Shown: piece by piece, positions 10,457 to 19,353 of the stretch
Layout of the letters: each line of letters begins with the position of its first letter
How positions within the stretch are numbered: position 1 is the first letter of the stretch
Assembly: GCA_026390445.1 (NCBI GenBank)
Contig: JAPLFX010000109.1
Span: 1 to 44,153 of the forward strand
Reading direction: 5' to 3'
Length of the DNA stretch: 44,153 nucleotides
From: Pseudomonadota bacterium
GTDB taxonomy: Bacteria > Bdellovibrionota_B > Oligoflexia > Oligoflexales > CAIYRB01
Notes under the pieces: generated by a model
Databases searched by the model: none
What the model was told of the DNA's origin: nothing
What the model saw: only the letters and a program-made list of their open reading frames with translations
Translations under genes and position numbers: made by a program

Positions 10457-11191
10457 CTAGCAGCGCCTGCCGCCATTGTGCGCGCCAAGATCGGGATAAA
10501 TCAGCCCGCCATTGGTATAACCACCACCACCGCCACCGTAGGACCCGCCATTGTGGGCGCCAAGATCCGGATAAATCAGCCCGCCATTGGTGTAGCCGCC
10601 ACCGCCACCGCCGCAACCGCCATTGCGGGCACCAAGATCCGGATACAGCAGCCCGCCGTTGGTGTATACGCGCCCACCGTTCCCCCCGTGATCGTTTGGT
10701 CCGTTATGGGCACCCAGATCGACATAAATCAGCCTGCCAGGAACGTTGGGATCGTAGTAATAGTAACCGGTCGCCGGGCAGGCAGAATCACAGGTCGGAT
10801 GCATCCAGGACTCGCCGCACTTGCCCCAAGCCGCTTGCTGCTCACAAGACGCACCGCCGATGCTGTTCCCCCGGTATCCGCACGCAGCATCACAGGTCGG
10901 ATGCATCCAGGACTCGCCGCACTTGCCCCAAGCCGCTTGCTGCTCACAAGACGCACCGCCGATGCTGTGCCCCTGGGAGCCGCAGGCTGCATCACAAGTT
11001 GGGTGCATCCAGGACTCGCCACACTTGCCCCAAGCCGCTTGCTGCTCACAGGTGGAGCCGCCGATGCTATTTGCCCCCTGGAGTTTGCTGACCTGTGCCT
11101 CGCTCCGATGAGCGGCGTCAAACCCACCGCAGCCGTATAGCATGAGAGCGATCGTTGATAGGCGCAAGATGAGCATCGACCTAAACTGCAT
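10457..11191 (-). CDS. Lipoprotein with three ShK-toxin-like cysteine repeats and Gly-rich YPDLGAHNGG repeats
   Basis: A 244-residue exported lipoprotein; the signal ends in LYGC (C21). Residues 42-141 contain three near-identical units of 34 residues with cysteines spaced C-x8-C-x8-C-x3-C. The text of each unit (AAWGKC, SWMHPTC, AACG) resembles the core of metazoan ShKT domains, which use C-x8-C, about ten residues, then C-x3-C. Residues 176-244 hold three copies of a TNGG(L)IYPDLGAHNGG unit separated by Gly-rich spacers, ending in cysteine. GAGGAGG precedes the ATG by eight bases. It converges on the ATPase gene with two bases between stops. Possible surface-binding protein; function unknown. 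The ShKT comparison is by eye. Confidence 0.8.
   Translation of the reverse strand: MQFRSMLILRLSTIALMLYGCGGFDAAHRSEAQVSKLQGANSIGGSTCEQQAAWGKCGESWMHPTCDAACGSQGHSIGGASCEQQAAWGKCGESWMHPTCDAACGYRGNSIGGASCEQQAAWGKCGESWMHPTCDSACPATGYYYYDPNVPGRLIYVDLGAHNGPNDHGGNGGRVYTNGGLLYPDLGARNGGCGGGGGGYTNGGLIYPDLGAHNGGSYGGGGGGYTNGGLIYPDLGAHNGGRRC
10460..10666 (-). repeat. Three Gly-rich coding repeats (YPDLGAHNGG type)
   Basis: On the minus strand three nearly identical in-frame units encode TNGG, two variable residues, YPDLGA, H or R, NGG, separated by runs of glycine codons. The high nucleotide identity indicates recent tandem duplication and would make the copy number prone to slippage. Confidence 0.8.
10769..11068 (-). 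repeat. Three tandem 102-base repeats encoding ShK-like units
   Basis: The segment is three copies of a 102-base unit, with only a few differences among copies (for example GSQG, GYRG and PATG after the last cysteine). The long plus-strand open frame over the same bases is produced by the repeats and is not considered a gene. Confidence 0.85.
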
Positions 11192-11721
11192 ACGAATAGC
11201 CTCCTCGCTGATATCGTTCGCGGCTATTTAGCCTGCCTCCGGGCGGAAGTCATTCGATTAAACCGTATCTGACACGAAAGCGCCTTGTAATTCCTCAACG
11301 GCCTCTGTTCTAAATGTATGCGTGTGTTCTTACGGCCCGTCAGTGCGCCTTGTGCGCTCGGCCGATTACTAGGATGTTTACAGCATATCGGCCAAATAAA
11401 ATGGTAACCATCTATTAATACTAACTCTTTTAAATTCATCGGACGCGACGCCGAACTCGCCGCCTTGAACGACCTAACACTCGCGACTACATACCAAATC
11501 GCCGGTGGGTAAACAGGTCATCCAAGAATTCGAGCGGAAGCTAGCAAACTTTGCCATCCCAGCTCGACACACGGTACAGAGGGTGCTTAGCTCAGCTGAG
11601 GGAGCCGACGAAGTGGTCGCTGGTGCCGGCTATTTCGATCGCATCATTGATTTAGCAAACCTATTCAAAGCAAACAGCGGAATCTAATGCAGGCAACTGG
11701 GTTCTGTGCGCCCCAACGCGC
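11192..11721. other. Intergenic region, no convincing gene
   Basis: About 530 bases. The left end holds the promoter and GAGGAGG site of the ShK-like lipoprotein. A plus-strand frame at 11505-11687 (GTG start, 60 residues, ending DLANLFKANSGI) has ordinary amino-acid composition but no ribosome binding site and no recognised relatives; it could be a remnant or chance. No terminator or RNA gene was recognised. Confidence 0.4.
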
Positions 11722-12345
11722 CTAAAGATCCACATCCAACTCAAAGCCAAAGATCCCCTCCAGCGCGCCCTCATCCAACGTACCAGCCACCGCACCAGTC
11801 ATATCCGCTTTCACCAAAGCGCCAGCATCCACTTGTCGCAGCAAAAACAGCAATTCTGGATGGTCATCAAACGCAACAGCCACACCATAGAGCGCCGCCG
11901 CCGCATGCTTACAAAGGTCGGCCTCATCGATACAGGTACAGACACAGCGCAGCTCACTTGGCTCAGGAAACAACCCATTCTCAGGGTCGGTCATCACTGC
12001 CATCACACTTGCCGAAAGCTTCCCCTGGAGTAGATCCAGCAAGCTATCCACCGTGTCCCCGCAACGCTCTTGTAGCTGAGCCCAACGCTCCTCAGAGCAT
12101 GCCTCGATGCGAATCGTCACCTCGTGGCTACGTTCATCCTCGACCAGAGCGACGACCCGCCCAGCCGTGATTTGCATGCCCGATACTGCACCACGGCGCA
12201 GCAGAGTACGTCCCTGCGGTAGGCGCCCTAAATAGTGACTATAGCGCTCTAGATTGAGGCACCAAGCCCGCCCCCATACCGAACTGGCAATCGCTTTGCC
12301 CTTGGCGACCACACGACTGCTCAGAAGATGATGCTCAGGCTCCAC
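11722..12345 (-). CDS. SWIM zinc-finger protein, SNF2-helicase partner type
   Basis: A 207-residue protein with a SWIM finger CTC-x6-CKH: C136, C138, C145 and H147, followed by AAAALYGV. The N-terminal WGRAWCLNLERYSHYLGRLPQG and the FDDHPELLFLLR segment match the bacterial SWIM family usually encoded in an operon with a SNF2 helicase such as that at 6310-9108. It probably binds nucleic acid or regulates the helicase. Start is GTG at 12345, three bases after the stop of the OPT transporter, without a strong ribosome site, so it is probably translated by coupling. Separation from the helicase by two foreign-looking genes is noteworthy. Confidence 0.85.
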   Translation of the reverse strand: MEPEHHLLSSRVVAKGKAIASSVWGRAWCLNLERYSHYLGRLPQGRTLLRRGAVSGMQITAGRVVALVEDERSHEVTIRIEACSEERWAQLQERCGDTVDSLLDLLQGKLSASVMAVMTDPENGLFPEPSELRCVCTCIDEADLCKHAAAALYGVAVAFDDHPELLFLLRQVDAGALVKADMTGAVAGTLDEGALEGIFGFELDVDL

Positions 12346-12348
12346 GAC

Positions 12349-14307
12349 TCAAAAGCCAAAGATCGATTTGATCATCCCACCACCCTGCATCCACAAGATT
12401 ATGGCAACCCCGGTCAACGACTCCCCCGCTATCAGCCCCGACGAAACCGACACGGTGTAACGCTCGTCGATCTGCGGCTTAGTCCGCGCCAACAGCCACG
12501 CAAACAAGGCGCCTAAAAACATCGAGATCGCATTAAATGCAGGAATCACTCCGGCAATCCCCAGACCCGTCGCCGACGGAATCCAGCGCTTATACTTAGC
12601 CGGGAGGTACTCTTCGAGCAGGGTGATCGTACAACCGACCACAGCCCCGATCACCATGGCGACCACCGCACCGCGCGGCAACGACTCTAGCCCGCTCGAA
12701 AGCATTTTTGCCACGCCCGCCCACACCTTGGCCGCGGGAGCCGGCATCTCAACAGAGCCAATCTTCGTCGGATCCACCACTAGGCTGTACACCGGGACGC
12801 AAAACAAAGTTCCAGCAAATACACCGAAAAGCTGCCCGATCGTTTGCTTACGCGGATTGGCACCGAGCAAGTAGCCGGTCTTCAGATCGGTTAAAAGGTC
12901 GGCGGAATGCGACGCCGCGCCGGCCGTGATCGAGGCCGTCATCAGGTTGGTGGTGATGTTGCTAGGCGCGATGGCGCCGTACATGAGCTGAGTGATCTTG
13001 CCCATCGCACCGATCGGCGTCACATCCGTTTCGCCGGTGGCGCGCGCCGCGACGATCGACAGCAAAAAGGTCGCGACGACGGCAAGGATACCCATCCACC
13101 AGGTGATATTGAACCATGCATGACCGAGGTAAACGCAAGCCGCACCTGCGACCAGGGTGCCGCCCACAAACCACGACATCGGTACTTCGATATCGGCCAA
13201 TGGATCGATCCGCCGACCCTTTTGCTGCCGCAGGATCGCCCCCATCTCGCTAAAGGCCCGCACCACGGTGCGCCAGCGCAGCGCAAAGGCCAGCATGCTT
13301 GAGCACACCATCATCGCCGTGGCCGGCCACAGCGTCCATGACACCAAGCTGCGATAGCCAGGCTCGGCAATGCCTTGCTCAACGAGCCAGGGCCCGAGGA
13401 GTCCGTAATAGAGTACCGCTCCAAGGAGTAGCGACACACCGACGCGGATACCCATGATCGCGCCAGCAGCGACCATGATCGCCGATCCTTCGAATCCGAT
13501 GGTGTAGCGTTCGAGCAGGGACTGTGCTCCAGGGAACAGCGGCAACGAGTCCGGTAAAGCCGCACGGCCAATACTTTCGCCAAGCTCTGGGCGACTGAGT
13601 TTGCCCCCTAGCCAAGCGCCTGCAGGCGCCAACCCATCGCGCCAAAAGGCGATCAGCGCTCCGACCACGGCGCCCCAAACCAGAGACTTTGCCTTGCGCA
13701 GAGAGATCGGATCATTTGAATGGATCGACTTGAGTGTCTCCGCGGTCGCAATACCCGAGGGAAACGGCAGCTGATCGATGTTGATCAATTGCCGCTTGAG
13801 CGGCACCGCCATAAACACGCCAAGCACGGACACCGCCGCCAGCCAACCCATCATTTCCCACCAGGTCAACAGCCGACCGGTGGTGAGATACAGCGCTGGA
13901 ATGGCCGAGGTGAGACCGGCACTAGCCATATAACCGGCAGCGCTTGCGGCGCTGGACATGGTGTTGTTTTCGAGAATCGTAAACGGATTTTTTTTATAAG
14001 CGGGAATCAGGCGTTCCAGTGCTGAGAACACACCAAAGGCAATGATGCACGAGGTGATGGTCACGCCTAAACCCCAACCGGTTTTGAGGCCGACATAGAG
14101 GTTGGACACCGACATCACCGCACCGATCAACATGCCGCTGACGATCGAGCGCACCGAGAGCTGCTGCACCTCGCCTTGGTAGACATCTCGCAGCCACCGC
14201 CGCGCCTCGATAGTGACCGCGTCATCGCCGCTACTCTGACCTTGAGCGCCGTGGCCAGTGGCGCCACGCTGCGCCGTCGCTTTACGCTTTTTCTTATTAG
14301 AACTCAA
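12349..14307 (-). CDS. OPT-family oligopeptide/metal-chelate transporter
   Basis: A 652-residue polytopic inner-membrane protein with about 14-16 hydrophobic segments. Family features include the N-terminal GMLIGAVMSVSNLYVGLKTGWG, NNTMSSAASAAGYM, the QLPFPSGIATAETL loop and the late ATGLGIAGVIPAFNAISMFLG segment. Members carry oligopeptides or metal chelates with protons; the substrate cannot be assigned. The first 30 residues are Lys/Gly/Ser-rich and cytosolic. Start TTG at 14307 is supported by AAGGGG seven bases upstream. It is followed by the SWIM gene after three bases. Confidence 0.88.
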   Translation of the reverse strand: MSSNKKKRKATAQRGATGHGAQGQSSGDDAVTIEARRWLRDVYQGEVQQLSVRSIVSGMLIGAVMSVSNLYVGLKTGWGLGVTITSCIIAFGVFSALERLIPAYKKNPFTILENNTMSSAASAAGYMASAGLTSAIPALYLTTGRLLTWWEMMGWLAAVSVLGVFMAVPLKRQLINIDQLPFPSGIATAETLKSIHSNDPISLRKAKSLVWGAVVGALIAFWRDGLAPAGAWLGGKLSRPELGESIGRAALPDSLPLFPGAQSLLERYTIGFEGSAIMVAAGAIMGIRVGVSLLLGAVLYYGLLGPWLVEQGIAEPGYRSLVSWTLWPATAMMVCSSMLAFALRWRTVVRAFSEMGAILRQQKGRRIDPLADIEVPMSWFVGGTLVAGAACVYLGHAWFNITWWMGILAVVATFLLSIVAARATGETDVTPIGAMGKITQLMYGAIAPSNITTNLMTASITAGAASHSADLLTDLKTGYLLGANPRKQTIGQLFGVFAGTLFCVPVYSLVVDPTKIGSVEMPAPAAKVWAGVAKMLSSGLESLPRGAVVAMVIGAVVGCTITLLEEYLPAKYKRWIPSATGLGIAGVIPAFNAISMFLGALFAWLLARTKPQIDERYTVSVSSGLIAGESLTGVAIILWMQGGGMIKSIFGF

Positions 14308-14387
14308 TCAGTTACCCCTTAACGGCAGCTCAAAGTATCGCGCTCGGACATAAGACCGGCACAGTAGCGACCCTGGCGCGATAAGGC

Positions 14388-14420
14388 AAGCCCAAGGCCG
14401 ACCATTGCAGCCTTGGGCTT
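14388..14420 (-). terminator. Hairpin downstream of the GH2 gene, possible terminator
   Basis: A perfect 11-base inverted repeat, AAGCCCAAGGC (14388-14398) and GCCTTGGGCTT (14410-14420), with an 11-base loop. It lies 32 bases after the stop of the minus-strand GH2 gene and before the OPT gene. The U-tract after it is poor, so termination would be weak or factor-assisted. Confidence 0.45.
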
Positions 14421-14451
14421 AAGCTTGTCAAAAAAGGTATAACTCGCGGTA

Positions 14452-17346
14452 TTAGAACGCTTTTTTTGCATCCACGGCAGTGAGTTCCAGAGTCACTGGA
14501 GCCAGTCCAGGGGCGGTTGCGGTCACCTGAATGGCTCCACCAGGACCGCTTTTGCCTTTGATGATGACGATGGCTTTGCCGTGAAACAAGCGTACGTCAC
14601 TGGACTGAAAGGCATCGGTGGAGGCGGGATCACCGTTGCCCACACCGGCCAGCTCACCAGCTCCCGCCACGCTTAGATGGATCAGATGATCGGCCTCAGG
14701 ATGCGGATGACCCTGCGCATCGACGGCGCTAAGCGTCAAGTAGCTCAGATCATCCCCACCGCTGGCAAACTCCGACCGGTCGGCAGCAAGACTCAGTGCT
14801 ACCGGGGCCCCTGCCGTATGGATGGTCTCGCTGCCCAGTTTGGCGCCTTCCTTATACGCGACTGCTGTCAACTCACCCGGAGCGTAGGGCACGTTGTCCC
14901 AACGCAGCCGGTAGGTGCGTGTCGCGCCGTAGTAGCTGCGATCGATCTGCGCGCCGTAGGCCTCAAACTCGGCGACGGAGGCCCAAGCACCCATCTTCAG
15001 TTGATCAAATTCCAAGCGCAGATAACGACTCGAAGCATCCACCATCACCGTCAGTCCGGTGCCAGCACCCGAGAAATCACGCTTTGCACTCAGCACCGTC
15101 CACTGCTTGCCATCCACCGACCCCTTAATCGTGTACTGATAGTTGTCGATGGATTTCTCAAAGTCGACGTAGATCGTCTTCAACTCTTTGACGCCACCAA
15201 GATCGAGTTGCAGCCAGGCCCCAGCGCGGTCGTCACTCGCGCACCAACGCGTCGCGCCGCTGCCATCGACAGCGCCCTTGGCCGCATGCCCGCTTTGCCC
15301 TTGCTCACTGCTGGCAGTCGCGGCGGTGTTGATGGCAAGATTCGCCGGCAGACTTTCCGTGACGACCTTCGACCGCATACCGAGCGAGCGCCCATTGAGG
15401 AACAGCTCGGCACTGTCACCATTGGTATAAACAAAGACTGGCAAAGGCCGACCCTTCTGTTCCTCGGGCCAGGTCCAATGTGGCAGGATATGGACGGTCG
15501 CTGCCTCAGGGGCCCAGTAGCTGCGGTAGAGGTAATAGCGGTCTTTGGCCAGGCCGACGAGGTCAACGATGCCAAAATAAGAACTGCGCGCCACCTGTTC
15601 GTAAGGCGTCGGTTCGCCAATATAATCAAACCCGGACCAAACGAACTCACCAGCCACATACCGATGCGCACCAATACGCGTAAACTCGACATCGGCGATA
15701 TCGCCCCAGGACACTGCATTTAAATCACTGGAATCCAGGGTCGGCTTGGCCGGAAACTCTTCTTTATAGGCGGGCAGGGTCAATTGGTAAAAACCACGCG
15801 TGCTCACGCCAGATGAAGACTCGCTCATCCAGGTGGGTTTGTTCGGATAGGCTGCACGCCCCGCCACGTACTTCTCACCGTAGTTCCAACTGATGACATC
15901 GAGGTAGCGGTGCAAGCCGGTGCCGATCGACTGGGGCATGTGATTCGCCATCGTCACCGGGCGCGTCGCATCAAACTCCCGAACGAAGCCGGCCATCATC
16001 CGAACGCTTTCAGCCGCTGACTTGTCTTGGCTGCCCTCGATATCCCAAATCTCGTTGCCGATGCTCCAGATCATGATGCTCGGGTGATTGCGGTCGCGCC
16101 GGATGAACTGCCCGATATTGCGCCGGCCGAATGAGGCTAAATCGACATAGGGCATGCGGTCGGCGGTTTGGTCCCACTTGTCAAAGCACTCGGCGAACAC
16201 CAACAGCCCCATCTGATCGGCGAGATCAAGCAGTTCCGGCGCTGGTGGGTTGTGACTGGTGCGAATCGCATTGACCCCCATATCCTTCATGATCTGCAGC
16301 TGCCGCTCCATGGCCCGTACATGGAAGGCGGAGCCGAGGGGCCCGTGGTCGTGATGCAAATCAACCCCGTGAATCTGCAACCTTTCGCCGTTGACGTGCA
16401 GGCCGTCATCGACCGTAAACTCCAGCGACCGGATGCCAAACTTGGTTTGGTAGGTATCGACCACCTTGCCGCCGATGCTCAGCGTGCTGATCGCGGTGTA
16501 CAGACTCGGTGACTTGGGTCCCCACAGCTGCGGGTCCTTGACATCGATGTGCTGGGTCAATGGACGCGACGCATGAGCCGGAACGGACAAGACCTCGTTA
16601 GCCACCAAGCGCGGCGTCGCCGCCTCTCCAGGCGCGACGATGGACGTTGAGACGGTGACCGCCTGTGGCGTGTTAGAGTCATTATCAATCGTCGTTTGGA
16701 TCTGCACCTGCGCGTTGTTTGCGCTGATATGCGGGGTTGTGACATAAGTACCCCAGTGCGCCACATGAACAGGTGCGGTCAGAGTCAGCACGACTTTGCG
16801 ATAGATCCCAGCGCCTGCGTACCAGCGCGACCAGTGCTCACGGGTGTCGGCATGCACCGCCACGACATTCGCGGCGCCGAAGTTGACGAACGGGGTGGCA
16901 TCGATGCGAAACGAGTTATAGCCGTAGTCCCAGCCGCCAGCTAGTTGCCCATTGACGTAAACTTGCGCAAAAGCCATGACACCATCGAAATCGAGAAACA
17001 CCTGATGCCCAGCGGCCGCAGCAGGTAAGTCGAGCGCGTGACGGTACCAACCTTCACCCCGCCAATCAAAGCGGGTATTGGAGTCGTTGTTTGGATTGAA
17101 GGGTTCGCTGATGGCCCAGTCATGCGGCACGTGGACGAGCTGCCAACCTTGATCATCAAAGGCGCCTTCATGCGCTCCGCGCGGGTTTCCCTTACTAAAG
17201 TGCCAGCCGTCGCCGAGCAACTGCGAGGTCCGCAGCGAACCACCTTGGGGCTCGCTAGCTGGTGCGGCAGCTGCACCCACGGCGCTCATACAAATAACGC
17301 TGAACACAGACACAGCGCGGCGCAGAACCCGCATAGTCAGGTGCAT
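14452..17346 (-). CDS. Secreted glycoside hydrolase family 2 (beta-galactosidase-like) with F5/8-type carbohydrate-binding domain
   Basis: A 964-residue exported GH2 enzyme. The start at 17346 (MHLTMRV) is chosen over an upstream in-frame start because GGAGG lies just before it and it opens directly into a signal peptide (about residues 6-28). Order: sugar-binding jelly roll (about 40-200), Ig-like domain, then a TIM barrel with GVDLHHDHG, RTSHNPP, acid/base E432 (SIGNEIWD) and nucleophile E509 (WMSESSSG). A discoidin/CBM32-like module (about 668-810, AVDGSGATRWCA, WLQLDLGG) and an Ig-like C-terminal part follow. Likely removes beta-linked galactose or related sugars outside the cytoplasm. 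A 259-base leader region separates it from the cytochrome gene. Confidence 0.9.
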   Translation of the reverse strand: MHLTMRVLRRAVSVFSVICMSAVGAAAAPASEPQGGSLRTSQLLGDGWHFSKGNPRGAHEGAFDDQGWQLVHVPHDWAISEPFNPNNDSNTRFDWRGEGWYRHALDLPAAAAGHQVFLDFDGVMAFAQVYVNGQLAGGWDYGYNSFRIDATPFVNFGAANVVAVHADTREHWSRWYAGAGIYRKVVLTLTAPVHVAHWGTYVTTPHISANNAQVQIQTTIDNDSNTPQAVTVSTSIVAPGEAATPRLVANEVLSVPAHASRPLTQHIDVKDPQLWGPKSPSLYTAISTLSIGGKVVDTYQTKFGIRSLEFTVDDGLHVNGERLQIHGVDLHHDHGPLGSAFHVRAMERQLQIMKDMGVNAIRTSHNPPAPELLDLADQMGLLVFAECFDKWDQTADRMPYVDLASFGRRNIGQFIRRDRNHPSIMIWSIGNEIWDIEGSQDKSAAESVRMMAGFVREFDATRPVTMANHMPQSIGTGLHRYLDVISWNYGEKYVAGRAAYPNKPTWMSESSSGVSTRGFYQLTLPAYKEEFPAKPTLDSSDLNAVSWGDIADVEFTRIGAHRYVAGEFVWSGFDYIGEPTPYEQVARSSYFGIVDLVGLAKDRYYLYRSYWAPEAATVHILPHWTWPEEQKGRPLPVFVYTNGDSAELFLNGRSLGMRSKVVTESLPANLAINTAATASSEQGQSGHAAKGAVDGSGATRWCASDDRAGAWLQLDLGGVKELKTIYVDFEKSIDNYQYTIKGSVDGKQWTVLSAKRDFSGAGTGLTVMVDASSRYLRLEFDQLKMGAWASVAEFEAYGAQIDRSYYGATRTYRLRWDNVPYAPGELTAVAYKEGAKLGSETIHTAGAPVALSLAADRSEFASGGDDLSYLTLSAVDAQGHPHPEADHLIHLSVAGAGELAGVGNGDPASTDAFQSSDVRLFHGKAIVIIKGKSGPGGAIQVTATAPGLAPVTLELTAVDAKKAF

Positions 17347-17605
17347 AGAACCTCCACATCTCAGACTCTGAAGCCTAAGATTGACGTTAAGTGCCGCATA
17401 ACCGGCAAGAACTATGTGCAATACTTATGCATCCTTAATACACGGGTCACGGCCGGTGCGTCAAGTTGACCGGGTGGCATTCCAGGACTCGGGTTTATAC
17501 GAGTGAGTCACGCCAAACATGTTCTGGCCGTATTGCGCGCGGCTGTTTAGACTCACTGACTGATCGCATCGCACGTCCACGCTGCTGTTTAGCTCCTGAA
17601 GTCAT
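17347..17605. other. Intergenic region upstream of the GH2 gene
   Basis: About 260 bases separating the cytochrome stop from the GH2 start. It holds the GH2 ribosome site. The cytochrome stop lies inside an inverted repeat (CCTGAAG at 17593-17599, CTTCAGG just right of the stop) that may act as an inefficient terminator. No further gene is seen. Confidence 0.4.
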
Positions 17606-19156
17606 TTAAAGAGTCTTCAGGTATTCCAACAGTGCCGCCAGCTGAACCGGCTCGTTCGCAAAATCATGGCCACCAAAAAAAACGTTGGGATCAGCATGGC
17701 CGCTATTGGCTAGTCCGGGCCGATGGGTTGAAATCTCCTTGCCTCCGGTGGTCCAGACAAATCCGACCTTGTCCTGGTCATAGTCGGAGCTGCCACGTTG
17801 AAAGACCGCTGGGCGCGAGGCTGGCACCAAGAGATGAGAGAGGGTCGGCACCGAGCCATTGTGCAGATACGGCGCGCGCGCCCAAATGCCGGCAAGCGGC
17901 AAAGCGACATACCCAGGCGCCGGACGGCTGGCGAGGACCTCATCATCAGTCGCTTGGCAATCTGGCTCGGCGGGGTCTAGGCAGCTGGCTTTGAGCGCTT
18001 TGATGAGTCCCGTCCTCGCCGCCGGCGTCACCACCAGAGCCCGGCCGGGATCGGTGCCGATAGAACCTAGCGGGAGCAAGGCTTCGTGGTCGTGGCAGCC
18101 GCGACAAGACTGCGTAAATAGGACCTCGCCCGCGCTGGCTTTGGCGCGGTCGACAGCGAAAGGATACACCGGTGCCGGCCAAGCCGCGACGAAAGGAGTC
18201 AAGAGCCTGGCGTTGGCAAAATCGACAAACTGCGGATCGCCCATAACGCCAAGCTCGGCACCAAGATTGCGAATCAAGCGCGCGCTGATGCTGCCGTCCC
18301 ACTGCGAGAGGTGTCGCCTCCCTTGCTGCCAAACGCTCATAATATCAGCGAGCGAGGCCTTCGCCGGGAGCAGAGAGCTCACATCGCTAGCTGAACCAGC
18401 GGCGGCGGCCGCAGGCCGTACAAGCATGTTGACGACGGTCAATCCAAACGCGTCCTGCGCCCCAGGCACACCGCCTTCGAGCAACCTTGGATCGAGACGG
18501 TAACCGCCGCTGCCAAGCCAGTGATGCACGCTCTCCTCGGTGGCTACAACCGAATTTTTGAACGCCTCTACAAGCGGCGCGGCCACAGGGAGATTGGCTG
18601 CACTAAAGCGCGGATCGTTAACGGTCAGGTACCATTGATGCCGATATCCATGCAGGTCAAGCGTATTGCTCGGTGCGCCGGGAATATCGGTCTCAATGCC
18701 TGCAATACGAACGACTCCCGTATGACACGTAGCGCAGCTAAAGCTGAAATACTCCTCGCCGGTACTCGTGTGGCCTAGGCGCAACTCACGTGGCAGTCCG
18801 TCAGGTCCCGGGTGCATGCCGAGTTTGTCCCGCAATGCGGCGGGCCCCCAGAGATCAGGAAAGACCTTAGGCAGCTCGCGAAAGAGCGCCGCCGGGATGC
18901 CGCTGCTGCCGACCGGCGCCATTTGGAAGGCCTGATACTGCGCCCGGTTTTCTTCCAGATATCTGGAGAATGCATCCTGCCTCCGCTGTTGCTCCTTAGA
19001 CCAGGTGTCCCATGCGGCGACGGTACTCAGCTCGTTTGCATCTGAAGATTTTGCCGATGATCCATCGATAGCCTTGCAGCTTGCAGCGGCCATGACGACG
19101 AAACAGGCCATGACAACGTGGAGCGTCGCCTTGCGTATAAGAGTCAACTCAGCCAC
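17606..19156 (-). CDS. Di-haem c-type cytochrome lipoprotein, distantly related to cytochrome c peroxidase/MauG or RoxA-type proteins
   Basis: A 516-residue periplasm-facing protein. The N-terminus is a lipoprotein signal ending AAASC (C27). Two haem c attachment motifs are present: CATCH at 141-145 and CRGCH at about 352-356, so it should carry two haems in two cytochrome domains. The second domain is followed by PLAGIWARAPYLHNGSVPTL, the conserved loop of di-haem peroxidase-like proteins. Length exceeds MauG/CcpA (about 350) and is shorter than RoxA. The GTG start has GAGG about nine bases upstream. A 7-base hairpin straddles the stop codon. The electron donor and substrate are unknown. Confidence 0.82.
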   Translation of the reverse strand: MAELTLIRKATLHVVMACFVVMAAASCKAIDGSSAKSSDANELSTVAAWDTWSKEQQRRQDAFSRYLEENRAQYQAFQMAPVGSSGIPAALFRELPKVFPDLWGPAALRDKLGMHPGPDGLPRELRLGHTSTGEEYFSFSCATCHTGVVRIAGIETDIPGAPSNTLDLHGYRHQWYLTVNDPRFSAANLPVAAPLVEAFKNSVVATEESVHHWLGSGGYRLDPRLLEGGVPGAQDAFGLTVVNMLVRPAAAAAGSASDVSSLLPAKASLADIMSVWQQGRRHLSQWDGSISARLIRNLGAELGVMGDPQFVDFANARLLTPFVAAWPAPVYPFAVDRAKASAGEVLFTQSCRGCHDHEALLPLGSIGTDPGRALVVTPAARTGLIKALKASCLDPAEPDCQATDDEVLASRPAPGYVALPLAGIWARAPYLHNGSVPTLSHLLVPASRPAVFQRGSSDYDQDKVGFVWTTGGKEISTHRPGLANSGHADPNVFFGGHDFANEPVQLAALLEYLKTL

Positions 19157-19283
19157 GACACAGCCCTCGTCATCTCATCCATTTGGTCATTCGTACATCG
19201 CATCTGAGTTTAGCCTGACCTAGGCTTGGTGCAAAACATCGGCACACATAAGGTCGGATGTTTATTTTTCAAGGAGTCCGGAC

Positions 19284-19313
19284 AAAAAAAAGCTCCCCTT
19301 GTAAATGGGGAGC
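19284..19313 (-). terminator. Intrinsic terminator for minus-strand transcription
   Basis: Read on minus: stem GCTCCCC (19313-19307), 8-base loop, GGGGAGC (19298-19292), then eight U residues (19291-19284). This is a textbook rho-independent terminator, but the nearest annotated minus-strand gene upstream ends 600 bases away at 19919, implying an unannotated transcript or a very long 3' tail. Confidence 0.8.
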
Positions 19314-19329
19314 GAAGTATCGTCCTTAA

Positions 19330-19353
19330 CGGCGTCGTCGCCGCATTTTTTTT
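19330..19353 (+). terminator. Possible intrinsic terminator for plus-strand transcription
   Basis: CGGCG (19330-19334), loop TCGT, CGCCG (19339-19343), then CA and eight T residues (19346-19353). The stem is short. No plus-strand gene precedes it, so if functional it would end a small RNA started near 19200. Confidence 0.4.

Noticed and set aside
10769-11068. CRISPR array
   Set aside because: The repeats are 102-base in-frame coding units with no spacers and there are no cas genes.
10349-11140. Long plus-strand open frame of 263 codons
   Set aside because: It is antisense to the ShK-like lipoprotein and is kept open by that gene's repeats; it has no ribosome site, and the minus frame has signal, lipobox and strong Shine-Dalgarno.
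11505-11687. 60-codon plus-strand frame
   Set aside because: GTG start without ribosome site and no recognised similarity; kept only as a note in the intergenic entry.
14677-15723. 348-codon plus-strand open frame
   Set aside because: Fully antisense to the GH2 gene, whose catalytic and binding motifs are intact; no known motif in the plus frame.
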